10,433 nucleotides of DNA from Gammaproteobacteria bacterium (GTDB lineage Bacteria; Pseudomonadota; Gammaproteobacteria; Steroidobacterales; Steroidobacteraceae). Positions 1 through 5,804 of the stretch are shown here, one piece after another; position 1 is the first letter of the stretch; each line of letters opens with the position of its first letter. The DNA lies in the NCBI GenBank assembly GCA_030039615.1, contig JASHVF010000428.1, positions 1 to 10,433 of the forward strand, given 5' to 3'. The position numbers were made by a program, and so were the translations under genes. The notes below the pieces were generated by a model, which was not told where the DNA came from, did no database searches, and saw only the letters and a list, made by a program, of their open reading frames with translations.

Positions 1-28
1 CGCCCGCCATCGGATATCGTTTTTTCAT
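1..28 (-). CDS. Possible start of a divergent gene (partial, runs off left edge)
   Basis: On the minus strand an ATG at 28-26 opens a frame that reads M-K-K-R-Y-P-M-A-G and continues off the window. A GAGG motif (35-38, read on the minus strand) lies six bases upstream of this ATG, which is good Shine-Dalgarno spacing. Met-Lys-Lys-Arg is also a common beginning for exported or membrane proteins. With only nine codons visible, no product can be named. If real, it is transcribed away from the PstS-like gene, and the two would share the 29-217 intergenic region. It could equally be a chance ATG. Confidence 0.4.
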
Positions 29-163
29 CAGGTACCTCGTACGGACGCTGCCGAGCGGATTAGCCAGCCTACGGAACGAGCTTTGCAGCGATGTGACTCA
101 GCGGTAAGAAAGCCGTCACACTGGCGGCCCAAAATACTCCCGGGGGTGGGTGTATGGACTCGT

Positions 164-177
164 GGAGCCGCCGCTCC
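164..177 (+). other. Small GC hairpin in the leader of the PstS-like gene
   Basis: Perfect 5-bp stem GGAGC/GCTCC with a four-base loop (169-172). It has no following T-run, so it does not look like an intrinsic terminator. It lies about 40 bases before the start codon, just upstream of an unstructured CA-rich stretch. It may be a 5'-UTR stem or simply a product of high GC. An 8-bp direct repeat CTCCCGGG (137-144 and 174-181) overlaps it. No convincing sigma-70 promoter could be placed in 29-217. Confidence 0.25.
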
Positions 178-181
178 CGGG

Positions 182-210
182 CAACAACCACCAACAATAA
201 CAACGAGGAA
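182..210 (+). promoter_or_regulatory. CA-rich leader element plus Shine-Dalgarno of the PstS-like gene
   Basis: Bases 182-204 consist almost only of C and A (CAA/CCA repeats with a single T), in a region that is otherwise GC-rich. The Shine-Dalgarno GAGGAA (205-210) follows directly, seven bases before the ATG at 218. The SD decides the start codon. CA-repeat tracts next to the SD are known both as translation enhancers and as pairing sites for small RNAs of the GcvB type, which often control periplasmic binding proteins. Which of these applies here is inference. Confidence 0.5.
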
Positions 211-217
211 ATCACCC

Positions 218-1765
218 ATGCTCAGGTGGGCATCATGGGCGGTCTCGGTATTGGCGTGCTCGACGGCCGTGGCATTGCCACCGAGCCCGGGGCCGCAGAT
301 TGAGCTGTATCTTTCGGGCTCCTCCGCCCAAGACGAGGCGCTGGAGAACCTCATTCGGCTGGCGGGCAGCGTCACGGGCGCGCATCCGCTGTGCGAGCCG
401 GGCACGCTCGACGTCTACAACGGCGAGATCAAGGGAACCGCCGATCGCGTGTTCTATTGCCGCAGCGGGCGCGAGATCCCCGGCGTTCCGGCCGGACAGC
501 GGATCGCGATCTACAAGTCCTCGGGCGGCTCGGGCCAGGGAGTCACACCGGTTTCGGCCGGTACGCCGCTGCCGTTTCTCGACCTGTCGAAGCTGCCATC
601 GACCCCCGCCTGTATCGAGGGACGGACCGTAAGCGCGACCGCGGAGCTCGCCGCCTACACGAGCCACTCTGGCTGCGACGGTGCGGCGAAGCTCGCCCGT
701 CCCCGGGCTGGGCTCTCCGACGTGAACCCGGAACTCGTCGGCGGCGTGCGTGCGCCGCTCACCGTGCGGCCGCAGAACCAGATCGTCTGGGGTCTGCCGG
801 TGAGCAAGAATCTGCGCAACGCGCTGCAGACGGTGCAGGGGCTCGTAAAGAGCAGCGTGCCGCACGACGATCCGCTGCGCGACTCCGAGCAGACGATGCC
901 CAGCCTGTCGCGCGCGCAGGTGGCGGCGCTGTTCTCCGGCGCAATCAGGTCGTGGAACGAGTTCTACGACGTCAACGGCTCCCCGCTCACACAGTCCCAG
1001 CTCCTGGCTCCCGGGCCGCCGCGCGATCCGGAGGCCGCCGGAGCGACGCCCGGCGCCTACCGTCCGGATCCGGCTTCGGGCGCCAGCATCTTCATCTGCC
1101 GCAGGATTGCCGCTTCCGGCACTCAGGCGGCTTACGAGGCTCACTATCTGCGAGCTCGCTGCGAGGCAGACGCACCGGAGTTCCTCGCACCGAACGACGG
1201 CAGCAGCGTCGATACAGGGGGCAATGCCGATCAACTGGTGCGCATCGCCCGTCCCGCGGGCAACGTATTCGCCGGCGTCGGTACGGCAGATGTGCGCGAA
1301 TGCCTGGATGCGCATACGCAGTTCAACCGCTGGGCGATTGGGCTGCTGAGCACAGAGAACGTCGGCAACAATGGCAGCCGCAAGTTCCGCTACGTGAAGG
1401 TCGACGGTGTGGCGCCGACTCTGCTCAATGCTTACCTCGGCCGCTGGCCCCACGTGACCGAACAGTCCATGCAGTGGCGCAGCTCCTTTGACCCCGAGAT
1501 GACGACGACTCCAGAGGGAGGGGTGCTGAATTTCATCGCTACCAATCTCGGCTTGCCGCGGGTCATCGCCGCTCTCAACAGCGGGTTCGTCCATCCCTGG
1601 GGACAGGGCGGGTACCTGGCGCCGGCGAGCAGCAGCTTTCCCGCACCTGTTCCTCCGGTCACCGCCGAGGCCCTCAGGTTGAATCCCGTCGCTGGTCTGA
1701 GCCTCTCTTTCGGGCGCCTTGACGACTGCCACGAGCCGGTCGTTGTGCGGCGCACCCAGCTTTAG
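218..1765 (+). CDS. PstS-like periplasmic substrate-binding protein, cysteine-rich
   Basis: A 515-residue exported protein. The start at 218 is chosen because GAGGAA lies seven bases upstream and a signal peptide begins there; the in-frame upstream extension to 83 has neither. Cleavage is probably after AVA (residue 19). A lipoprotein site at Cys14 (VLAC) is a weaker option. PstS-like marks are LYLSGSSA near residue 31, SGGSGQG (102-108), GLSDVNPEL (165-173), the segment LSRAQVAALFSGAIRSWNEF (230-249), which resembles the PstS 'IF.G.I.NWN' region, and ASGTQAAYEAHY (299-310), resembling the phosphate-contacting SGT loop. It is much longer than ordinary PstS (about 330-350 residues). Eight cysteines follow the signal peptide (59, 81, 132, 153, 294, 315, 362, 504), so four disulfides are possible. 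No pstCAB genes are visible; the neighbours are ExbB/ExbD/TonB. The ligand may be phosphate or another oxyanion, but this is not shown. Confidence 0.8.
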   Translation: MLRWASWAVSVLACSTAVALPPSPGPQIELYLSGSSAQDEALENLIRLAGSVTGAHPLCEPGTLDVYNGEIKGTADRVFYCRSGREIPGVPAGQRIAIYKSSGGSGQGVTPVSAGTPLPFLDLSKLPSTPACIEGRTVSATAELAAYTSHSGCDGAAKLARPRAGLSDVNPELVGGVRAPLTVRPQNQIVWGLPVSKNLRNALQTVQGLVKSSVPHDDPLRDSEQTMPSLSRAQVAALFSGAIRSWNEFYDVNGSPLTQSQLLAPGPPRDPEAAGATPGAYRPDPASGASIFICRRIAASGTQAAYEAHYLRARCEADAPEFLAPNDGSSVDTGGNADQLVRIARPAGNVFAGVGTADVRECLDAHTQFNRWAIGLLSTENVGNNGSRKFRYVKVDGVAPTLLNAYLGRWPHVTEQSMQWRSSFDPEMTTTPEGGVLNFIATNLGLPRVIAALNSGFVHPWGQGGYLAPASSSFPAPVPPVTAEALRLNPVAGLSLSFGRLDDCHEPVVVRRTQL

Positions 1766-1956
1766 ACTCGGTCCGGTACAGCCGGAGCGCAACAAAAGCA
1801 TCATATTCACCCGCGATAATCCGCCCAGCAACGGTCGAAGCTTATTCGAGGCTGCGAAGCGAGCGGGCTGCTGCAGCGGCGGGGTCCGATGTTTGCGGCT
1901 ACCTTCTTGAACCGGCCCTATCGGCCACGGACCTTGACACGGTGGTATGGGCCCCA
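1766..1956. other. Intergenic region before the ExbB-fusion gene
   Basis: A 191-bp gap. A weak 5-bp stem TCCGG/CCGGA (1772-1786) lies just after the stop codon of the PstS-like gene, but no T-run follows, so it is not a convincing terminator. GATAAT at 1815-1820 resembles a -10 box but lacks a recognisable -35 box. TTGACA at 1934-1939 is a perfect -35 hexamer, but a matching -10 would fall on the start codon. The four genes downstream may have their own promoter here or be read through from the PstS-like gene; the sequence does not decide. Confidence 0.4.
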
Positions 1957-3759
1957 ATGAGCCGGCTGCGCGTCCTGTCGATGGTGATATTCGGCCTCGC
2001 TTGCCTCTCCTGGGGAGCGAGCGCGTTTGCCTGGTGGAACGGAGACTGGACGTACCGGAAGGAAATCACCTTCGACCTTACGCCAACTGGCGCCGACATC
2101 CCGGGCGCACCAACCGACGTTCCAGTACTGATTCGACTCAGTCTCGGGAACTTCCAGTACTTCGGTGACGTAAAACCCGACGGCTCGGATCTGCGCTTCA
2201 TCGCCGCCGACGACAAGACGCCCCTCAACTTCCACATCGAGCGCTTCGACCCTCAGGCGCAGATCGCGCTTGTCTGGGTGAGGGTGCCGCGCCTCACGGG
2301 CGGGGCCAAGACCGACAAGATCCTGCTGTACTACGGGAACAAGAACGCATCCAGCGCAGCCGACGCGGCGGGTACTTACGATGTGAGCCAAGTGCTGGTC
2401 TACCATTGGAGCAGCCCGAAGGACTCGCCCCAGGACGTAACCGCTTATAAGAGCGAGCCCGGAGCGTTTAATGCGGAGCCGACTGCGGCGTCCCTGATTG
2501 GCGGCGGCGTGAAATTCTCGGGCAGCGAGACGATCACCATCCCAGCCAACGGCGCAGTGCACCTCTCCCCCGGCAAGGGCTTCACGCTCTCGGCGTGGAT
2601 TCGCATTGCCGCAGCCCAGCCGGCCTCCCAGGCCTATGTTGCGGAGCTGGCGGACCAGGGCCGGGAGCTGGTGGTCGGAATCGCTGGCACACAGGCCTTT
2701 GCCCGCTACGTTAGCGGTACCGGCGGCCCGGTCACGCTCACTCAGACCGGCCAGCTGACAACGGGTGACTGGCACCACCTCGCGATGCGGATCGGGGACG
2801 GGCGCTTGACGCTGTTCGTCGACGGGTCCGATGCCGGTCACGCGGATGCCGAGGTGCAGGAGATCGGCGGCTCGCTCACCATCGGCGGCTCGGCGCGCGG
2901 CGGCAATTACTACACAGGCGACATGGATGAGCTCGAGGTCTCAAACAGCGTGCGCAGCGCCGATTGGCTAAAAGCCGCGGCGCGCAGCCAGGGGATAGTG
3001 GCCCCGCTGGTGGTCTACGGCGGCGACACTCAGAGAGAGGGTGGACACGAGTCGTACTTTGCAACCACGTTGCGCAACGTGACGCCCGACGGCTGGGTGG
3101 TGATTGGCATTCTCGCCGTCATGTTCTTCGCTTCCATCATGATCATGGGACTCAAGGCGGTGTACTTGAGCCGTGTCGAACGCGGTAACAAGAGCTTTCT
3201 CGAGCGCTTCTACCAGGAGGCCGGCGATTCAGCGACCCTGGAGAAGCGCATGGCGGCCAAGGGCGAAGCCGAGGACGAGGACGAGGAGTTCGGGGCCTCG
3301 ACGATCGCGCTCCTTTACCGGCAGGGCATGAGAGAGACCATGAAGCGTCTGGAGGGCCAGTCGGTCGGCGCCGAGCGCGCCCGGGTACTGTCGGCGCAGT
3401 CGATCGAGGCAATTCGCGCCACGCTCGATGCGGGCCTGACGCGGCGCCTGCAGCAGCTCAACGCCCGCATGGTCTGGCTCACGGTCTCGATCGCCGGCGG
3501 CCCGTTCCTCGGGCTCCTCGGTACCGTGGTCGGCGTTATGATCACCTTCGCGGCGATTGCCGCCTCCGGCGACGTGAACATCAACGCCATCGCTCCAGGC
3601 ATCGCCGCCGCACTGGTTGCGACCGTCGCCGGCCTCGGCGTCGCAATCCCGTGCCTGTTTGGCTACAACTATCTGAACACACGGGTCCGCGAGATTGCCG
3701 CCGACATGCGCGTGTTCGTCGACGAGTTCGTCACTCGCTTAGCCGAGACCTATTCCTAG
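1957..3759 (+). CDS. DUF2341-LamG-ExbB fusion: MotA/TolQ/ExbB proton-channel protein with large periplasmic domain
   Basis: A 600-residue inner-membrane protein from the ATG at 1957. A GTG at 1942 is possible, and the SD is weak for both. Residues 1-25 are a signal peptide ending ASAFA. A DUF2341 domain (about 26-150) opens WWNGDWTYRKEITF. A LamG/concanavalin-like sandwich follows (about 185-345; FTLSAWIRI, GDWHHLAMRIGDGRLTLFVDG, MDELEVSN). Then come TM1 (about 379-404), a cytoplasmic loop with an acidic run (437-444), TM2 (about 505-537, GLLGTVVGV) and TM3 (about 542-573, IAPGIAAALVATVAGLGVAIP). The signal peptide places the lectin-like part in the periplasm, matching ExbB topology. T523 and T556 keep the 33-residue spacing of the pore threonines T148/T181 of E. 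coli ExbB. The position of Glu176 is Ala551. Ordinary ExbB is about 240 residues and lacks the N-terminal domains. With the ExbD and TonB encoded next, it should form a proton-driven motor energising outer-membrane processes. Its ligand is unknown. Confidence 0.9.
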   Translation: MSRLRVLSMVIFGLACLSWGASAFAWWNGDWTYRKEITFDLTPTGADIPGAPTDVPVLIRLSLGNFQYFGDVKPDGSDLRFIAADDKTPLNFHIERFDPQAQIALVWVRVPRLTGGAKTDKILLYYGNKNASSAADAAGTYDVSQVLVYHWSSPKDSPQDVTAYKSEPGAFNAEPTAASLIGGGVKFSGSETITIPANGAVHLSPGKGFTLSAWIRIAAAQPASQAYVAELADQGRELVVGIAGTQAFARYVSGTGGPVTLTQTGQLTTGDWHHLAMRIGDGRLTLFVDGSDAGHADAEVQEIGGSLTIGGSARGGNYYTGDMDELEVSNSVRSADWLKAAARSQGIVAPLVVYGGDTQREGGHESYFATTLRNVTPDGWVVIGILAVMFFASIMIMGLKAVYLSRVERGNKSFLERFYQEAGDSATLEKRMAAKGEAEDEDEEFGASTIALLYRQGMRETMKRLEGQSVGAERARVLSAQSIEAIRATLDAGLTRRLQQLNARMVWLTVSIAGGPFLGLLGTVVGVMITFAAIAASGDVNINAIAPGIAAALVATVAGLGVAIPCLFGYNYLNTRVREIAADMRVFVDEFVTRLAETYS

Positions 3760-3784
3760 TTCATAGCGGGGTGCGGCAGCGTCT

Positions 3785-4198
3785 ATGTCCGGGTCCGGAG
3801 CCAGCGAAGATCGAGGCGTCTACGACGAGATCAACATCACACCGATGCTCGACCTCGCATATGTACTGCTGGTCATCTTCATCATCATGACGACTGCAGT
3901 GGTTCAGGGCATCAAGGTGAACCTGCCAAAAGCGAGCGCGCAGCCGACGCTTGCGGAGAACAAGACTAAGGCGATTACGATCACCGCCGATGGCACCATT
4001 TACCTCGACACGTTTCCCGTCAGCATGCAGGAGCTCGAGAACATGCTGCGACAGTACAAGGCGGCTAACCCGAGCCTGCCAGTGATTGTCAAGGCGGACG
4101 CCACGATCCAGTACCAGCACGTCGTGGACGTGCTCGATCTGCTTGGCCGGCTGCAGATCACGCAGCTTGGCCTCGTGACGCAGAAGATCGTGAAATAG
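3785..4198 (+). CDS. ExbD/TolR-family biopolymer transport protein
   Basis: A 137-residue protein, close to the usual ExbD length (about 140). A short cytoplasmic N-terminus leads into EINITPMLDLAYVLLVIFII (15-34), the typical ExbD/TolR transmembrane helix. Asp23 corresponds to the essential proton-carrying aspartate (D25 of E. coli ExbD). The rest is the periplasmic domain with the usual pattern: KVNLPKA, TITADGTIYLD, then a helix and LPVIVKADATIQYQHVVDVLDLL. It starts 25 bp after the ExbB-fusion gene and lies 15 bp before the TonB-like gene, so the three are surely co-transcribed. A dimer in the ExbB pore is expected, pulling on TonB. The SD is poor, so translation may depend on coupling to the upstream gene. 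ExbD rather than TolR is preferred because a TonB-like gene follows and no tolA, tolB or pal is present. Confidence 0.93.
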   Translation: MSGSGASEDRGVYDEINITPMLDLAYVLLVIFIIMTTAVVQGIKVNLPKASAQPTLAENKTKAITITADGTIYLDTFPVSMQELENMLRQYKAANPSLPVIVKADATIQYQHVVDVLDLLGRLQITQLGLVTQKIVK

Positions 4199-4213
4199 GG
4201 CTGCGCTCGTCGG

Positions 4214-4864
4214 ATGGCCAAGTCGCGCAGCCGAAACCGATACCTGCCGGCCATCGTGCTCGCACTCACGGTGACCACGCTCGGCGTCGGCGCCGTGGCG
4301 TTCGTGCGCAGCTTCCTGGCGAGCCCGCCTGCGCAGCCGAAGCAGGTGGTACAGGTCGTCCAGCTCATCCGGCCGCCGCCGCCGCCGCCCGACCTGCCAC
4401 CGCCGCCTCCCCCGCCGCCGGACGAGAAAGTCAATGTACCGGACCCGCAGGACAAGCCCGATCCGACACCCTCGCACGATCCCCCGCCGGGCGAGCAGCT
4501 CGGGCTCGATGCAGACGGCAGCGCGGGGGGCGATGAGTTCGGACTCGCGGCGCGAAAGGGCGGCCGCGATCTGCTCGCGACCGGCGGCAGCGCCTATGCC
4601 TGGTACGCGGGTCTGTTGAAAGACGAAATCCTCGATCAGCTGAGCGGAGATAAGCGCGCGCACTCAGGCGAGTACACGGTGATCGTGCGCGTGTGGGTCC
4701 GCAATGACGGGACCGTCGACCGAGTACGCATCGCCCAATCAAGTGGTAACCGGGAGCGCGACCAGGCGATCGAAGCCGCCTTGTCGCGCATCACGCGCCT
4801 GTCACGGGCGCCGCCAGCCGATATGCCCGAGCCCATCAGTTTGCGCATCCTGTCACGCGGCTGA
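4214..4864 (+). CDS. TonB-like energy transducer
   Basis: A 216-residue protein anchored by one N-terminal helix (about 11-34). Two polyproline blocks follow, P54-59 and P62-69, then an acidic/proline linker (70-97), a Gly-rich stretch (LGLDADGSAGGDEFGL) and a TonB C-terminal domain (about 128-216), including EYTVIVRVWVRNDGTVDRVRI and a C-terminal strand ISLRILSRG. The layout matches TonB (E. coli 239 residues), which spans the periplasm and passes ExbB/ExbD-derived energy to outer-membrane receptors. The short proline region suggests a modest reach. It lies 15 bp after ExbD in the same operon. I use 'TonB-like' because the receptor it serves is not in the window and because TonB-domain proteins also occur in other roles. 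Confidence 0.85.
   Translation: MAKSRSRNRYLPAIVLALTVTTLGVGAVAFVRSFLASPPAQPKQVVQVVQLIRPPPPPPDLPPPPPPPPDEKVNVPDPQDKPDPTPSHDPPPGEQLGLDADGSAGGDEFGLAARKGGRDLLATGGSAYAWYAGLLKDEILDQLSGDKRAHSGEYTVIVRVWVRNDGTVDRVRIAQSSGNRERDQAIEAALSRITRLSRAPPADMPEPISLRILSRG
4373..4420 (+). repeat. CCG-rich polyproline-coding tract in the TonB-like gene
   Basis: Five perfect CCG units plus CCC (4373-4390) encode six prolines; after Asp-Leu, 4397-4420 encode eight more using mixed codons. Runs of three or more prolines stall ribosomes and are relieved by elongation factor P, so synthesis of this protein is expected to depend on EF-P. Slippage in a triplet tract would alter length only, not frame. Confidence 0.7.
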
Positions 4865-4882
4865 GGCATCCGGCACACAAAT

Positions 4883-4888
4883 GAGGAG
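4883..4888 (+). promoter_or_regulatory. Strong ribosome binding site of the coiled-coil gene
   Basis: GAGGAG, nine bases before the ATG at 4898. It is the clearest SD in the operon; the ExbB, ExbD and TonB starts have poor ones. This fits a higher or independent translation rate for the last gene. Confidence 0.6.
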
Positions 4889-4897
4889 CCGCTTTCC

Positions 4898-5659
4898 ATG
4901 GAGCGCTTGAATCCCTGGCTCGCGCTGGCGATGACCTTGGCGGCCGCGGTCGCGAACGTCCCCGCCGCCGGACAGACTGCACGTACTGGCGGTAATGCTA
5001 ACGCCCAACTCATGGAGCAGCTGCAGCAGCTTGCCTCCGAGCGCACAACGCTGCAGGCGGAGAACGAGCGCCTGAAGACCCAGCTAGCGGAGGCCACCAA
5101 GGACCGCGACGCGCTCAAGTCCGGTCGGGACGCCCTCGACCGCCGGGCGCGGGACGCCTCTGCCGCGCTGGCTCACAGCAACGCGCAGCGCGAGAGCACT
5201 GACCAGGAGCTCACCCAGACACGGGCCAAGATGCAGGAGCTGATCGCGAAGTTTCGCGAGACCGTCCAGAAGATGCGCGACGTCGAGACCGGGGAAGCCA
5301 CCGCCAAGCAGACGCTCGCCATGCGCGAGAGAGAGCTGTCGGTGTGCGTCGACCGGAACGTGGGCCTCTATCAGCTGAATAGCGAGATCCTGACCCATAT
5401 GGACCAGCAGGGAATCTGGTCGCGCTTGGCGCAGTCCGAGCCCTTTACCAAGATCAAGCGTATCCAGAACGAGAACCTCGTCGATGATTATCGAGCCCGT
5501 GCCCAGGATCAGCGGATGCGTCCGGTGCGGGGCCTGAGCGCTGAACCCTCGACGACCACCGTCAATCCGCCGCAGGCGACTACCGCCCCGCCGGCTGCGC
5601 CGCCGGCAAGCACGCCGCCGCAGCCGGAAACGACCGTGAGTCCTGCCTCCCCGAAATAA
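4898..5659 (+). CDS. Exported coiled-coil protein of unknown function, last gene of the ExbB-ExbD-TonB operon
   Basis: A 253-residue protein I cannot assign to a characterised family. Residues 1-25 look like a signal peptide (hydrophobic ALAMTLAAAVANVPA; cleavage near VPA or AAG), so it should be periplasmic. Residues about 33-145 are strongly heptad-like and charged (LMEQLQQL, LQAENERLKTQLAEATKDRD), i.e. a long coiled coil. A less regular segment (148-207) with the only cysteine (C150) and NVGLYQLNSEILTHMDQQGI looks like a folded or conserved core. The last 45 residues are a Pro/Thr/Ala tail. It starts 33 bp after the TonB-like gene with a strong SD. Similar coiled-coil proteins are often misnamed 'DNA repair' or 'chromosome segregation' proteins; the signal peptide argues against that. 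A structural accessory of the transducer, comparable in position to CpoB/YbgF beside Tol-Pal, is a guess. It lacks the TPRs of CpoB. Confidence 0.8.
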   Translation: MERLNPWLALAMTLAAAVANVPAAGQTARTGGNANAQLMEQLQQLASERTTLQAENERLKTQLAEATKDRDALKSGRDALDRRARDASAALAHSNAQRESTDQELTQTRAKMQELIAKFRETVQKMRDVETGEATAKQTLAMRERELSVCVDRNVGLYQLNSEILTHMDQQGIWSRLAQSEPFTKIKRIQNENLVDDYRARAQDQRMRPVRGLSAEPSTTTVNPPQATTAPPAAPPASTPPQPETTVSPASPK

Positions 5660-5804
5660 AGGCGCGCCATCGGCCGGTCTCTGTTCTCGGGTCCCATCGA
5701 CCCTGGTGCAGGCTCGCGATCCCGATCACGGTCTTGGCGGGCATTCCCGGCGCCCCAGGTCCATTTGAGGCACACTGGGCTCCCACTGACCGAGGCAAGA
5801 GGCC
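5660..5804. other. Intergenic region between the TonB operon and glmS
   Basis: 145 bp without a gene. A 5-bp stem GGGTC/GACCC with a five-base loop (5689-5703) and a 4-bp stem CGGG/CCCG (5738-5749) are present, but neither has a T-run, so no intrinsic terminator can be claimed. TTGAGG (5765-5770) is an incomplete -35 without a -10 partner. The glmS promoter is presumably here but cannot be read with confidence. No glmS ribozyme is expected or seen. Confidence 0.4.

Noticed and set aside
20..25. T-run as tail of an intrinsic terminator
   Set aside because: No GC stem precedes it; the run is the lysine codons (AAA AAA) of the possible divergent gene on the other strand.
83..217. Upstream extension of the PstS-like frame to 83
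   Set aside because: The extension lacks an SD and would bury the signal peptide; GAGGAA at 205-210 supports 218.
391..1491. Plus-strand open frame of 366 codons in another frame inside the PstS-like gene
   Set aside because: Its product is an arginine-rich alternative reading of the same DNA, with no family motif; the PstS-like frame explains the region.
1815..1820. GATAAT, possible -10 box
   Set aside because: No -35-like sequence 16-18 bases upstream and no extended TG; too weak to call a promoter.
1934..1939. TTGACA hexamer, perfect -35 box
   Set aside because: A -10 at normal spacing would sit on the start codon of the ExbB-fusion gene, and no TATAAT-like sequence is there.
233..1957. 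Long minus-strand open frame (574 codons) antisense to the PstS-like gene
   Set aside because: It is a GC-rich shadow: its translation is Arg/Ala-rich without recognisable domains, while the plus strand has SD, signal peptide and family motifs.
3761..4663. Minus-strand open frame of 300 codons across exbD and the TonB-like gene
   Set aside because: It is antisense to clear ExbD and TonB genes, its composition is Arg-rich and low-complexity, and it has no SD or domain.
5689..5703. GGGTC/GACCC hairpin as terminator of the TonB operon
   Set aside because: Only five base pairs and no following T-run; in DNA of this GC content such stems are common by chance.
5660..5804. glmS ribozyme or riboswitch upstream of glmS
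   Set aside because: That element is known from Gram-positive bacteria; the 145 bp here show no comparable structure, and the gene is of the proteobacterial type.
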